Of a DNA stretch of 64,000 nt, positions 20,343 to 31,400 are shown in pieces (within the stretch, counting starts at the first letter, position 1; every line of letters begins with the position of its first letter). A program made the translations under genes and the position numbers. Source of the stretch: Phycisphaerales bacterium. Lineage in GTDB: Bacteria; Planctomycetota; Phycisphaerae; Phycisphaerales; UBA1924. The notes beneath the pieces are model-generated. The model was given only the letters and a program-made list of their open reading frames with translations, made no database searches and was not told the origin of the DNA. The stretch spans positions 1-64,000 of the forward strand of contig JADLCX010000058.1 of NCBI GenBank assembly GCA_020846975.1, in the 5' to 3' direction.

Positions 20343-22820
20343 TCAGACGTTGTCGCCCTCGGTGGAACTGCGGGACTTCCCGGATGTCTTGCGCGAGCTT
20401 CCCCATGTCCAGCCCAGAATGCGGGGGTCATCCTCGCCCCAGCGGGTGATGTACTGCCGATGCTCGATCAGAGCGTCGCGGACGGCCTGCTTCGCGTAGG
20501 CCGCGGCCGCGCCGAGCGACGGGACACGGTCGATCACGTCGTTCACGAGATGGAACCGGTCCATGTCGTTGAGCACGCACATGTCGAAGGGCGTGGTCGT
20601 GGTGCCTTCCTCCTTGTAGCCTCGCACGTGCAGGTTCTTGTGGTTGGTGCGGCGGTAGGTGAGGCGGTGGATGAGCCATGGATACCCGTGGAAAGCGAAC
20701 ACGATCGGCTTGTCGCGGGTGAAGAGCGTGTCGAAGTCGTGATCGGAGAGCCCGTGCGGGTGCTCGCTCGCGGGTTGCAGGGTCATCAGGTCGACGATAT
20801 TGACCACGCGAACCCTGATCGAAGGCAGGTGCCGGCGGAGCAGGTCCACGGCCGCGAGGGTCTCGAGGGTCGGCACATCGCCGCAGCAGGCCATCACGAC
20901 GTCGGGCTCTCCGCCCTTGTCGTTGCTGGCCCACTCCCAGATGCCGATGCCCGCGTCGCAGTGCTTGATCGCCTGGTCCATGTTCAGCCACTGCGGGGAA
21001 GGCTGCTTGCCGGCGACGACGACGTTGACGAGATTGCGCGAGCGCAGGCACGTGTCGGTCACGTGCAGCAGGCAGTTGGCGTCGGGAGGCAGATAGACCC
21101 GGATGATCTCCGCCTTCTTGTTCACGACGTGATCGATGAACCCGGGGTCCTGGTGGCTGAAGCCGTTGTGGTCCTGCCGCCAGACGTGGCTGGAGAGCAG
21201 GTAGTTGAGCGAGGCGATCGGGCGGCGCCACGGGATGTGGCCGCAGACCTTGAGCCACTTGGCGTGCTGGTTGAACATCGAATCGACGATGTGGATGAAC
21301 GCCTCGTAGCAGTTGAAGAAGCCGTGGCGGCCGGTCAGCAGGTACCCCTCAAGCCAGCCCTGGCACTGGTGCTCGCTGAGCATCTCCATGACGCGACCGT
21401 CGGGCGCGAGGTTGTCGTCGATGGGCAGGATCTCGCCGACGAAGCAGCGCTTGGTGACGCCGAAGATGTCTTGCCAGCGGTTGGAGGCGTTCTCGTCGGG
21501 GCTGAACACGCGAAAGTTTTTCGCCGCGAGATTCTTCTTCATCACCTCGGCGAGGAACTTGCCCTGCACGCGCGTGGCCTCCGCGGTGGTCGCGCCCGGC
21601 GCGGGCACATCGACCGCGAAGGCCTGGAAGTCCGGGAGGCGAAGGTCCTTGAGCAGCAGGCCGCCGTTCGTGTGGGGGTTGGCGCCCATGCGCCTGTTGC
21701 CCGAGGGCGCGAGTTCCGCGAGGTCCGGCCTGAGTCGTCCGCTCTTGTCGAAGAGCTCGTCGGGACGGTAACTCTTCAGCCACTGCTCGAGCACCTTGAC
21801 ATGCCCGGGCTTGTCCATGTCGCCCATGGGCACCTGGTGCGATCTCCAATAATCCTCGCACTTCTTGCCGTCGATCTCCGCCGGGCACGTCCAGCCCTTC
21901 GGTGACCGGAGCACGATCATCGGCCAGCGCGGGCGCCCGCCGGACTCGGCAAACCCCTTTCGACGTGCTGCGGTCTGGATCTCGCGGATCCGGGCGACGG
22001 CGGCGTCGAGCGCCGCGGCCATCTTCTGGTGCATGTCGTCGGGCTCGTGACCCTCGACGAAGATCGGCTCGTAGCCGTAGCCGCGGAACAACTGGTCGAG
22101 TTCCTCGTGCGGGATGCGAGCCAGGACGGTCGGGTTGGCGATCTTGTACCCGTTAAGGTGGAGTATCGGCAGTACCGCGCCGTCGTGCACGGGGTTGAGG
22201 AACTTGTTGGAGTGCCAACTGGTCGCCAGCGCGCCGGTCTCCGCCTCGCCATCGCCGATGACACACGCGACGATGAGTTCGGGGTTGTCGAAGGCCGCGC
22301 CGTAAGCGTGCGAGAGCGCGTAGCCCAGTTCACCGCCTTCGTGGATCGAACCCGGGGTCTCCGGCGCCACGTGGCTGGGGATGCCGCCCGGGAACGAGAA
22401 CTGGATGAACAGGCGCTTCATGCCCTCCTCATCCTGCGAAACGTTGGGATAGTGCTCGGAGTAGGTGCCCTCCAGGTAGACATTGGCGACCAGCGCGGGG
22501 CCGCCGTGGCCTGGCCCGGCGATGTAAACGACGCTGAGGTCGTCACGCTTGATGATCCGGTTGAGATGGACGTAGATGAAGTTGAGTCCGGGCGTGGTGC
22601 CCCAGTGGCCGAGCAGGCGCGGCTTGACGTGCTCGCGACTCAGCGGCTGCCTGAGCAGCGGGTTGTCCATGAGGTAGATCTGGCCGACGGAGAGGTAGTT
22701 GGAGGCTCGCCAATAGGCGTCCAGCCTTTGGAGTTGGTCGGCATCGAGCGGCCCCGATGTCGCGGCCCGTGTTCCGTTATGAACTCTTCGCTTCGGTTCG
22801 ATCGTGGGGGGGCGGGGCAT
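20343..22820 (-). CDS. xfp: Xylulose 5-phosphate/fructose 6-phosphate phosphoketolase
   Basis: An 825-residue protein from the ATG at 22820; the frame is open further but this start gives the normal length. It shows [56 protein letters not shown] split across the first domain, and the thiamine diphosphate site [11 protein letters not shown]. The second half includes the transketolase-like regions [19 protein letters not shown] and GYPWLIHRL. The ThDP enzyme splits xylulose 5-P or fructose 6-P with phosphate to acetyl phosphate plus an aldose phosphate. It lies between an MBL/beta-CASP gene (86 bases upstream) and ackA. Confidence 0.96.
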   Translation of the reverse strand: MPRPPTIEPKRRVHNGTRAATSGPLDADQLQRLDAYWRASNYLSVGQIYLMDNPLLRQPLSREHVKPRLLGHWGTTPGLNFIYVHLNRIIKRDDLSVVYIAGPGHGGPALVANVYLEGTYSEHYPNVSQDEEGMKRLFIQFSFPGGIPSHVAPETPGSIHEGGELGYALSHAYGAAFDNPELIVACVIGDGEAETGALATSWHSNKFLNPVHDGAVLPILHLNGYKIANPTVLARIPHEELDQLFRGYGYEPIFVEGHEPDDMHQKMAAALDAAVARIREIQTAARRKGFAESGGRPRWPMIVLRSPKGWTCPAEIDGKKCEDYWRSHQVPMGDMDKPGHVKVLEQWLKSYRPDELFDKSGRLRPDLAELAPSGNRRMGANPHTNGGLLLKDLRLPDFQAFAVDVPAPGATTAEATRVQGKFLAEVMKKNLAAKNFRVFSPDENASNRWQDIFGVTKRCFVGEILPIDDNLAPDGRVMEMLSEHQCQGWLEGYLLTGRHGFFNCYEAFIHIVDSMFNQHAKWLKVCGHIPWRRPIASLNYLLSSHVWRQDHNGFSHQDPGFIDHVVNKKAEIIRVYLPPDANCLLHVTDTCLRSRNLVNVVVAGKQPSPQWLNMDQAIKHCDAGIGIWEWASNDKGGEPDVVMACCGDVPTLETLAAVDLLRRHLPSIRVRVVNIVDLMTLQPASEHPHGLSDHDFDTLFTRDKPIVFAFHGYPWLIHRLTYRRTNHKNLHVRGYKEEGTTTTPFDMCVLNDMDRFHLVNDVIDRVPSLGAAAAYAKQAVRDALIEHRQYITRWGEDDPRILGWTWGSSRKTSGKSRSSTEGDNV

Positions 22821-22906
22821 GGTTGTTCGTCCGCTGAGATGGGTCTGAACTGCGAGGCACCGAGCCCGCGCGGCTCGCGGCCGGGGGTGCAAGGGCGAGA
22901 CGCCGG

Positions 22907-24301
22907 TCAGAGCTCGATGGTCTGCTGATAGTCCGGAATCTCGGAGGTGATGCCGTAACGCTTCTGGATCAGGCCGCGGAGAGCGCCTCGTGGACCGTCT
23001 TCGCCGTGCGTCAGCAGTACCCGAGGCTTCGACGAGGCCATGGATCCGATCCACGCAAGCAGGTCCTTCTGTCCGGCGTGGCCGCTCAGGCCGCCGACGG
23101 TGTGGGTGCTCGCACGAACAGCCACGGTCTTGCCCATGATGCGCACCGACCTGGCACCCTCGACGATCTGGCGACCGACCGACCCTCGCGATTGGTAGCC
23201 GACCATCAGCAGCAGCGTGGTCGGGTCCGAGAGATGGTTGACAAGGTGATGCAGGATGCGCCCGCCGGTGCACATGCCCGCGCCGGCCATCACCAGGAAC
23301 GGCCCCGGGCGCGTCGCCAAGGCCCGTGAATCGCTCGCCTTCGGCAGCATCTTCGCGGTGCGAAGCTGGTTCATCAACTCGCCCGCCTTTGCCATCGCGA
23401 GGGCCTCTTCGTCGAACAGTTCGCGGTGAGTCCGGTAGATCGTGGTGGCCTCGATCGCCATCGGGCTGTCGATAAAGATCGGGAAGGGCGTAAGGGTCTT
23501 GCGCTTGAACGCTCCGGCGAGGAGATAGAGCAGGAGCTGCGTGCGGCCGATCGCGAACGTGGGCACCAGCACGCGGCCCTTGGCCTCGACCGTCTTGCGG
23601 ATCGCTTCCCGCGCTTCGATGGCCGTTTCCGCGAGTGATCGGTGATCGCGGTCGCCGTATGTAGACTCCATGAACACGACATCGGCGTGCTTGAACGGGA
23701 TCGGATCGCGGTGGAGTGGCGCGCCGCGCGGGCCGAGATCGCCCGAAAACACGATCACCTTCTTCGTTCCGTTCTCCTCGACCGTGACTTCCAGGCTGAC
23801 GGCTCCGAGGATGTGCCCCGACTCGATGACGCGAACGATGACACCCGGCGCGACCTCCTGGGCCTGGTCGTACTTCATCTTCTTGAACAACGGTCGCAGT
23901 TGTTCTACCTGCCGCGTCGTATAGAGAGCCTCGACGGGAGGCCGTCCTTTCTCGGCGCGTCGGCGGTTCTCTCGTTTGACATCCTCGGACTGCAGGTGGG
24001 CCGAGTCCCGCAGGATCAGGTCCGTGAGCGAGATCGTCGCCGGCGTCGCGTAGATCGGTCCGCGGTATCCGAACCGTGTCAGGAGCGGCAGGCGGCCGGT
24101 GTGGTCGAGGTGCGCGTGCGTCAGCACAACGGCATCGAGCTTCGTCAGCGCGCCCTTGCTGGGCAGGCGGTTGTGGTTCTCGAGCTTGTGCGCGCCCTGG
24201 AACAAGCCGCAGTCGATCATGACGTTGGCACGCTTGGTCCGCAGCACGTAGCACGAGCCGGTGACTTCGCCGCCCGAAGCGCCGAGCAGGGTGATGTTCA
24301 C
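22907..24301 (-). CDS. MBL-fold/beta-CASP nuclease (CPSF73-like)
   Basis: A 464-residue protein. [13 protein letters not shown] holds the metal-binding H-x-H-x-D-H of metallo-beta-lactamase fold enzymes, [10 protein letters not shown] gives the next His, and GDLGPRG the Asp. A beta-CASP insert follows (about 180-390: [24 protein letters not shown]), with [14 protein letters not shown] and [12 protein letters not shown] completing the site. The group includes RNA 3' processing nucleases of the CPSF73/Cft2 type. The substrate here is unknown. It heads the run MBL - xfp - ackA - LOG on the minus strand. Confidence 0.9.
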   Translation of the reverse strand: MNITLLGASGGEVTGSCYVLRTKRANVMIDCGLFQGAHKLENHNRLPSKGALTKLDAVVLTHAHLDHTGRLPLLTRFGYRGPIYATPATISLTDLILRDSAHLQSEDVKRENRRRAEKGRPPVEALYTTRQVEQLRPLFKKMKYDQAQEVAPGVIVRVIESGHILGAVSLEVTVEENGTKKVIVFSGDLGPRGAPLHRDPIPFKHADVVFMESTYGDRDHRSLAETAIEAREAIRKTVEAKGRVLVPTFAIGRTQLLLYLLAGAFKRKTLTPFPIFIDSPMAIEATTIYRTHRELFDEEALAMAKAGELMNQLRTAKMLPKASDSRALATRPGPFLVMAGAGMCTGGRILHHLVNHLSDPTTLLLMVGYQSRGSVGRQIVEGARSVRIMGKTVAVRASTHTVGGLSGHAGQKDLLAWIGSMASSKPRVLLTHGEDGPRGALRGLIQKRYGITSEIPDYQQTIEL

Positions 24302-24652
24302 GGATGGTGATCCTTCATGGATAGCCGGGCGAGGTCGTCGTTCGGCACATGGCTGGGGGGCCGTGACGCGCTCTCCGCCCGGCGTGGACCGCGTACCCCT
24401 GTTCGGATCGTATCCACTCCACTTTCGGCTCGCCCCGGCATCACCAATGTTCGATCAAATGCACTGATCGGGGGCTGCTTCCGCCGTTGCCCCGGTGTGA
24501 CTCTGCCCGGGTGTGGCGGGCGGTGCAACACCGCGTCCGGCCGCCAGCATCCGTCCGGAAGCAAGCGATGTGGCCGAGTTTGGAGTACAGTGTCGCACCT
24601 ATACCCGCACCGCGCCGGTCCTGCCAGCCGCGCCACCGAGGGGAACGCACCC
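24302..24652. other. Divergent promoter region, MBL/xfp operon and DUF3300 gene
   Basis: This 351-base stretch separates two divergent units. The DUF3300 frame is open through it but its composition is unlike a signal peptide or the family. A ribosome binding site GAGGGGAA lies just ahead of the ATG at 24653. I see no clear sigma-70 promoter pair. Confidence 0.4.
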
Positions 24653-26017
24653 ATGCCGAGCCTTGACCACCCAGCCTGTCGAACCACCGCGTCGATCTTT
24701 GCCGCGATCCTCATCGCCGCCAACGCCGTCGCACAGGCGCCCTCGACTCCCGTTGCCGGGCAGCCGGGCGCGCCGGGAGCCGCCGCAGCGCCGTCCGGTG
24801 CGGACACCGCCGCGCCCGCGGGCGACCAGCCCGACTTCAAGCCCGAGGAACTGGAGCAGATGCTGGCGCCCGTCGCGCTCTATCCGGACGATCTGCTGGC
24901 GCAGGTCCTCATGGCCTCGACGTACCCCGTCGAGGTCGTCGAGGCTGACCGATTCGCCAAGGCGAACAAGGGACTCAAGGACCAGGCGCTCGCCGACGAG
25001 CTCGACAAGAAGTCCTGGGACGAGAGCGTCAAGTCCCTGGTCAACTTTCCCGACGTCCTTTCGACAATGAGCGAGAACCTCAGCACCACGGTCAAGATCG
25101 GCGACGCGTTCATCGGACAGCAGAAAGAGGTCATGGCCACGGTGCAGAAGCTCCGAGGCAAGGCCAAGGAGACCGGCAACCTCAAGTCTTCGCAGGAGCA
25201 GAGCGTCTCGACCACCGTGCAGGGTGGTACGGAGGTGATCGTCATCGAGTCGTCGAGCCCGGATGTGGTCTACGTCCCGCAGTACAACCCCACCGTCGTC
25301 TACGGCAGTTGGCCCTACCCCGCGTACCCGCCGTACCCGTACTACCCGGCCGGCTACGTCGCAGGCACCGCACTCGCCTTCACCGCCGGCGTCGCGCTGG
25401 GCGCGTGCTGGTCGAACGCATGGGGCAACTGCAACTGGGGCGGCGGAGATGTCAACATCGACGTTGATCGCAACGTCAACCGCAACTCCAACCGCAACCG
25501 CAGCGTTGACCGCAGCAAGGCCGGCCAGCGGAACGGGTCCTTCAAGCACAACCCCTCGCATCGCCAGGGCGCCAGTTACCGCAACCAGTCGGCGGCCAAC
25601 CGCGTCGGGGCAGGGCAGTCTTCCAACCGCGCCTCGACGGCCCGCAATGACTACCGCGGCCGCGCGGAGGCGGGCCGGAGCGACCTCGCCCGCGGCAGCG
25701 CGGATTCGTTCAAGGGCGCGGGAGGAGCGGGCCGAGGCGACACCCGCGCTCCCGGAGCGGCCAACCGTGCCGGCAACAGCGGCGGAGTATCACTCGGCGA
25801 ACGTTCAGGCGGGGCAGGGTCGAACCGCGGCAGCGCGATCAGCGATGCCGGCCGCGGCGGCCAGCAGGCGCGCCAGGCCAGCAGCCGCGGCAGCAGCAGC
25901 CGCCAGGCGTCGCCCTCACGATCCAGCGGCTCGCGGCCATCTGGCGGCGGGTCGCGCGGCGGCGGTGGCGGGTCGCGCGGCGGTGGCGGCGGCGGGCGGG
26001 GCGGCGGGAGGCGCTGA
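24653..26017 (+). CDS. DUF3300 domain secreted protein with Gly/Arg/Ser-rich tail
   Basis: A 454-residue protein from the ATG at 24653. A signal peptide ends at ANAVAQA. The DUF3300 core (about 60-245) starts FKPEELEQMLAPVALYPDDL and includes QVLMASTYPVEVVEA and YVPQYNPTVVYGSWPYPAY, typical of the family. A hydrophobic Tyr/Pro/Ala stretch follows (about 215-260), then Asn/Arg repeats (VNRNSNRNRS) and a ~170-residue low-complexity tail ending in RGGGGG and RGGGRR runs, which is probably disordered and very basic. The family's role is unknown. A DUF2950 gene follows 93 bases on, a pairing that recurs in bacteria as far as I recall. Confidence 0.85.
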   Translation: MPSLDHPACRTTASIFAAILIAANAVAQAPSTPVAGQPGAPGAAAAPSGADTAAPAGDQPDFKPEELEQMLAPVALYPDDLLAQVLMASTYPVEVVEADRFAKANKGLKDQALADELDKKSWDESVKSLVNFPDVLSTMSENLSTTVKIGDAFIGQQKEVMATVQKLRGKAKETGNLKSSQEQSVSTTVQGGTEVIVIESSSPDVVYVPQYNPTVVYGSWPYPAYPPYPYYPAGYVAGTALAFTAGVALGACWSNAWGNCNWGGGDVNIDVDRNVNRNSNRNRSVDRSKAGQRNGSFKHNPSHRQGASYRNQSAANRVGAGQSSNRASTARNDYRGRAEAGRSDLARGSADSFKGAGGAGRGDTRAPGAANRAGNSGGVSLGERSGGAGSNRGSAISDAGRGGQQARQASSRGSSSRQASPSRSSGSRPSGGGSRGGGGGSRGGGGGGRGGGRR

Positions 26018-26110
26018 GTTCCGGACTGCGCAGCGCGAGCGGCGGACGGACGCGAGGGGAGTGGGGGGGTAGCACGGGGATCGGGTCACGCACACACGCA
26101 AGGAAACACC

Positions 26111-27106
26111 ATGTTCAGGCTGAACGCGTCAGAATGCTCGAACACGACCGTCGCGATGATCGCCGCGGGCGCGTTGCTTTTGGTTGGCGGGCTCGGGGGA
26201 ATGGGCGGGTGCGCGGTGGACCCCGCCAGTTTCGACACGCCCGAAGCGGCGGTCGACTCGTTGGTGACCGCGCTCCGCGCGGGCGACCGGAAGAAGGCCG
26301 AGAGCATCGTCGGAACCGAAGGGGCCGAGTTGCTCCGATCCGGCGATGATGTGGCCGACGCCAACGCGAGGGACGAGTTCGTTCGCCTGTACGACGAGAA
26401 GCACACGCTCACCCGCCATGACGATTCGGTGACGCTGGAGGTTGGCAACAGCGACTGGCCGTTGCCGATCCCGCTGGTTCAGGATGAGCGCGAAACGGTC
26501 GGAGCGAAGGGGGGGAAGGGCGGTTGGTTCTTCGATGTCGAGGCGGGTGCCGACGAGGTCCTTTCTCGCCGCATCGGCCGCAACGAGCTGGATGCGATCC
26601 AGGTTTGCCTGGCGATCTTCGACGCTCAGCGCGAGTACGCGGCCGTTGACCGCGATGGCGACGGTGTGCTCGAGTACGCGACGAAGTTCGGTAGCGATGC
26701 CGGCAAGCACAACGGGCTGTTCTGGCCGACCACGGCAGGAGAGCCGGAGAGCCCGCTGGGAGAACTCGCCGCGGAGGCATCGTCCGAGGGATACACCGCC
26801 AAGGGCGGCCCGAGCGGGCCGCGAGCCTACCACGGTTATTACTACCGCATCCTCAACGGTCAGGGCGCATCCGCGCCGGGCGGCGCCCTCGATTTCACCA
26901 GCAAGGCGGGGATGATCGGCGGCTTCGCCGTTATCGCCTGGCCGGCCGAGTACAGCGGATCGGGCCTTAAGAGTTTCCTGGTGAGCCACCACGGCGTCGT
27001 CTACGAGAAGGACCTGGGTGACGACACCGATCGCATCGCCCGCGCCATGAAAGTGTTCGATCCGGGCGAAGGTTGGTCGGAATGCGGCCGTGCCGGCGAG
27101 CCCTGA
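26111..27106 (+). CDS. DUF2950 family secreted protein or lipoprotein
   Basis: A 331-residue protein. A hydrophobic signal segment (about 13-33) ends GGLGGMGGC, so a lipoprotein Cys at about 34 is possible although the lipobox is weak. The mature part starts DPASFDTPEAAVDSLVTALRAGD and contains RNELDAIQVCLAIFDAQREYA, KHNGLFWP, YHGYYYRILNGQG and GGFAVIAWPAEYSGSG, all characteristic of DUF2950. The function is unknown. It follows a DUF3300 gene on the same strand, and the two are likely one envelope-linked unit. Confidence 0.87.
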   Translation: MFRLNASECSNTTVAMIAAGALLLVGGLGGMGGCAVDPASFDTPEAAVDSLVTALRAGDRKKAESIVGTEGAELLRSGDDVADANARDEFVRLYDEKHTLTRHDDSVTLEVGNSDWPLPIPLVQDERETVGAKGGKGGWFFDVEAGADEVLSRRIGRNELDAIQVCLAIFDAQREYAAVDRDGDGVLEYATKFGSDAGKHNGLFWPTTAGEPESPLGELAAEASSEGYTAKGGPSGPRAYHGYYYRILNGQGASAPGGALDFTSKAGMIGGFAVIAWPAEYSGSGLKSFLVSHHGVVYEKDLGDDTDRIARAMKVFDPGEGWSECGRAGEP

Positions 27107-27214
27107 GCCCCGCGAATCGCTTGCCACGCATTCGGACGCGAGTTGCTGGGCCCGAATGGCCGATCGAAGGGGACAGGCCCGTGCTCAGACCGCGGGCGCC
27201 GTCACGATCCGCCC

Positions 27215-28408
27215 ATGAGCTCAGAAGCCGCCCCCAGTACGCCTCCACCGCTGCCGTTCCAGCCCGAGCCCGAGGGCGGGTTCGAGGATGCGCCGCGGGT
27301 GCTCCTGATCGACGACCAGCCGATCTTCGGCAAGACCATCTCGCACATGCTGCGGGCGGTGCCGAAGCTCGAGCTTCATCACGGCTTGCGACCCGAAGAG
27401 GCGATCGCGGTCGCTGAACGGTTTCGGCCGAGCGTAATCCTGCAGGACCTGGTGATGCCGGGGGCTGATGGCCTTGACCTGATCCCCGCGTATCGCTCCT
27501 GCGAGGCGACGAAGCTGACGCCGCTGATCGTGCTGAGTTCGGAGGAAGACCCGGTTACCAAGGCGGAGGCCTTTCGGCGCGGCGCCAACGATTATCTCGT
27601 CAAACCCCCCGACAAGATCGAGCTCGTCGCCCGCATCCGGTACCACTCGCGGACGCACCGCCTGCTGCTCCGGGCGCGCGAGTTCAACGAATCCGAGAAG
27701 CGGCGGTTGATCGCGGAGAGGCGGGCGGTCGCGATGAACGCTCGCGACACGCTGATCTTCGCGCTGGCCAAGCTGGCCGAGAGCCGCGACACCGACACCG
27801 GCGAGCACCTGGAGCGGATCGCCGCCTACTGCCGCGTGCTGGCCGAGCAGCTCCGTGTCGCGTGCGGTTTCATGTCCGACGAGTGGATTCGCAATCTGCA
27901 GCTCGCCTCGTCGCTCCACGACATCGGCAAGGTGGGCATCCCGGATCGCGTCCTTCTCAAGCCCGGCAAGCTCACGCCCGAGGAGCGGGTCGAGATCCAG
28001 CGTCATCCGTCGATCGGCGCGGCCGCGCTCGACGCAATCCTCGCGAGGAGCGGCGGTGACGAACTCCTCCGGATGGCTCGAAACATCGCGGCGTCGCACC
28101 ACGAGCGATGGGACGGCGCCGGGTACCCGGCGGGGCTCGCGGGCGAGAACATCCCGCTCGAAGCGAGGATCGTCAGCGTTGCGGATGTGTACGACGCGCT
28201 CACATCGAGCCGGGTGTACAAGCCCGCGCTCTCGCACGAAGAAGCGATGTCGATCATCACCGCGGGCTGCGGCTCGCAGTTTGACCCGACCGTCATCGAT
28301 GCCCTGCGGAAGTGCGAAATCGTCTTCCAGCACGCGGGCCGGATGCTGAACAGCCCGGACTTTGCGGCCTCGCAGCGGGCAGATCAGGCCGGCGGTCAGG
28401 CGTGCTGA
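27215..28408 (+). CDS. HD-GYP response regulator, likely c-di-GMP phosphodiesterase
   Basis: A 397-residue protein from the ATG at 27215. A receiver domain (about 25-150) has LLIDDQPIFGK, phospho-acceptor Asp in ILQDLVMPGADG and Lys in YLVKPPDK. After a helical linker comes the HD-GYP domain (about 185-385) with complete motifs: SLHDIGKVGIPDRVL, HHERWDGAGYPAGLAGENIP and VADVYDALTSSR. The intact HD and GYP residues predict hydrolysis of cyclic di-GMP, controlled by phosphorylation. No kinase partner is adjacent. The 3' end overlaps the convergent RND permease gene by 13 bases. Confidence 0.92.
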   Translation: MSSEAAPSTPPPLPFQPEPEGGFEDAPRVLLIDDQPIFGKTISHMLRAVPKLELHHGLRPEEAIAVAERFRPSVILQDLVMPGADGLDLIPAYRSCEATKLTPLIVLSSEEDPVTKAEAFRRGANDYLVKPPDKIELVARIRYHSRTHRLLLRAREFNESEKRRLIAERRAVAMNARDTLIFALAKLAESRDTDTGEHLERIAAYCRVLAEQLRVACGFMSDEWIRNLQLASSLHDIGKVGIPDRVLLKPGKLTPEERVEIQRHPSIGAAALDAILARSGGDELLRMARNIAASHHERWDGAGYPAGLAGENIPLEARIVSVADVYDALTSSRVYKPALSHEEAMSIITAGCGSQFDPTVIDALRKCEIVFQHAGRMLNSPDFAASQRADQAGGQAC

Positions 28409-31400
28409 GCCGCGGCGGCGCCGTGACCGTCTTCGGGCTGCGAATCAGCAGGTGCCTCGGGAGATCGCGGCTTCTGACGGAAGACCTTCTCGGTGATGGT
28501 CTGAATCACCACGTAGAGGACGGGCGTGAAGATCAGCCCGAGGAAGGTGTTGCCGATCATGCCGTAGAAGACGGCGGTGCCGATGGCCTGGCGGCTGGCC
28601 GCGCCCGCGCCGGTGGCGATCATGAGGGGGAGCACGCCCAGGATGAACGCGAGCGCGGTCATCAGGATCGGGCGCAAACGCTGCCGCGACGCCTCGACCG
28701 CCGACTCGACGATCCCCTTGCCCTGCTCGCGGTAGGCCTTGGCGAACTCCACGATGAGGATGGCGTTCTTGGCGCCCAGGCCCACCAGCAGCACCAGGCC
28801 GACCTGCGTATAGATGTTGTTGTCCATGCCCCGGTGCATGAGTCCGGCCATCGCGCCCAGCACGGCCAGCGGGATCGAGAGGATGACCGAAAGCGGGATG
28901 AACCAGCTCTCGTAGAGAGCCGCGAGGATCAGGTAGACCACCAGCAGCGCCATCGAGAAGACGATGATGGCCTGGTTGCCGACGAGCTTCTCCTGGTAGC
29001 TCAGCGCCGTCCATTCGTAGGTGGTGCCCGGCGGGAGTTTGGTGGTGGCCATCTCTTCGACGATCTTGAGCGACTCGCCCGAGGAGACACCCGGGCCGGG
29101 CTGGCCCTGAACCACGGCCGCGGGGAAGATGTTGTAGCGGATCACCCGGTCGGCGCCCATGCTCTCGCGGACGCTGAGCAGCGAGCCCAGCGGGACCATG
29201 CTCCCGTCGGGCTTGCGGACATCCAGGCGTTTGATGTCGTCGAGCGCGGCGCGGAAGCGGCTGTCGGCCGAGACGTTGACCTGCCACGTGCGTCCGAAGA
29301 GGTTGAAGTCGTTGACGTAGGCCGCGGCGAGGTAGCCGGACATTGTGCTGAAGACATCCTGCAGAGGGATGCCGAGCTTCTTGACCTTCTCGCGGTCGAT
29401 GTCGGCGAAGAGCTGGGGGACGGCGGCGCGGTACGCGCTGCTGACCCCGCGGAGCTTGGACTGCGCGTTGCCATCGACGATCAGGCCCTGCACCAGCTCG
29501 CCCATCGCGGCTCGCCCGATGCCCGAACGGTCCTGGAGGCGGAGGTCGAAGCCCGATGCGCTGCCGACGCCATCGACGGCGGGCAGAGAGAAGACGATGC
29601 ACAGCCCGTCGGGGATCTGTGAGGTCTTCTGCCGCAGGTCGGCCATGATGGTGTTCAGGTCGCGGCCCTTCGGAAGGCGGACCTTCCAGTCCTCGAGCCC
29701 GATGAAGAACAGGGCGTAGTTCGACCCGTTGTTGTTGATCATCGAGAAGCCGGGCAGCGATGTGAAGTTCCGCACGCCCTCGGTCTCGGAGAGGATCTTC
29801 TCGACCTTGGCGACGGCCGCGAGCGTGCGCTCCTGCGAGGCGGAGTCGGGCATCCACACGTCGATCATCACCATGCCGCGGTCCTCGAGCGGGACGAAGC
29901 CGGTGGGGACCTTGGTGAAGGTCCACAGGATCGCCACCACGCACGCGGCGAACCCGCCCAGCGTGAAGAGAACCGTGGCCGGATGTACCAGCACTTTGAT
30001 GAGCCGGGCGTAGCCGTTCGCGAGCGCATCGAAGCCCTGGTTGAACCAGCGGACCAGGATGAAAGGCTTGTGCCCCTCCTTGTGGGCCCGCAGGATCACT
30101 CCGCACAGCGCGGGCGTGAGCGTGATGGCGCACACGCCGCTGAGGAACGTGCTGGCGGCGATCGTGAGCGCGAACTGGCGGAAGAGCTGGCCGCTGATGC
30201 CGGGCAGGAAGGCGGTCGGGACGAACACGGCCATGAGCACGACGGTGATGCTCATGACGGGGGCCAGCACCTCCTTCATGGCCTTGATCGTGGCCGGCTT
30301 GGGCGGAAGGTGCTCGCGGTTCATCACCGCCTCGACGTTCTCGACCACGACGATGGCATCGTCGACGACGATGCCGATGGCGACGACCAGGCCGAACAGC
30401 ACGGGCATGTTGACGCTGAAGCCCATCAGCTTGGCGAAGAAGAACGTGCCGATGATGGACACCGGGATCGCCAGCATGGGGATGAGCGAGAGCCGCAGGC
30501 TTCCGAGGAAGATGACGACGACCGCGAGCACGAGGACGAGCGCCTCGACGAAGGTGTGGAACACGGCGTCGATCGCCGAGAGAACGAACTTGGAGGTGTC
30601 GTAGACCGTGGCGAACTCGAGCCCGGCTGGGAGCGACTCGGTCTTGGTCGCAAGCAGCTTCTCGACATCCCTGGCGACCTGCACGGCGTTGCCGCCGGGG
30701 GCCTGGTAGACGACCATGGCGGCCGCGGGTGTGCCCTTGTAGCGGGCCAGAAGGTCGTAGGACTTGCCGCCCAGTTCCACCCGCGCGACATCCTTGACCT
30801 TGATGAGGCGGTTGCCGTCGGCCCGGACGATGACGTTCTCGAACTGCTCGACGCTGTTGAGTCGTCCGAGGGTCGAGACGTTGTACTGGTAGGCCTGGCC
30901 TGTTGGGACGGGCGGCTGGCCGATGGCGCCAGCGGCGACCTGGACGTTCTGCTCCTTGAGCGCGTTGATCACGTCCATCGTGGTCAGGTCGCGGGCCTTG
31001 AGCTTGTCGGGGTTGAGCCAGAGACGGATGCCGTAGTCCTTGGCGGGGAAGATCTTGGCGTCGCCCACGCCGGTAATGCGCTTGATCTCATCGAAGACGT
31101 TGATGGTGAGGTAGTTGGCGATGAAGAGGTCGTCGTACTTCTTGGCGGCCTCCTCGTCCTTTGGTGCGAGCGAGAAGACGGTGATGACGTTGGACGAGAC
31201 GCGGTCCGTGGTGACGCCGTTGCGCTTGACCTCGTCGGGAAGCTTGGGCATCGCGATGTTGACGCGGTTCTGCACCAGCACGGAGGCGATGTCGATGTTC
31301 GTGCCGAGCTCGAAGGTGACCTTGAGCGTGTACGAGCCGTCGCTGGCCGACGTGCTCTCCATGTAGATCATGCCCGGCACGCCGTTGACCTGCTGCTCGA

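Noticed and set aside
20343-24254. One 1303-codon minus-strand frame covering xfp and the MBL gene region
   Set aside because: Only the part after the ATG at 22820 matches phosphoketolase. The upstream extension is Arg-rich shadow of the MBL gene in another frame.
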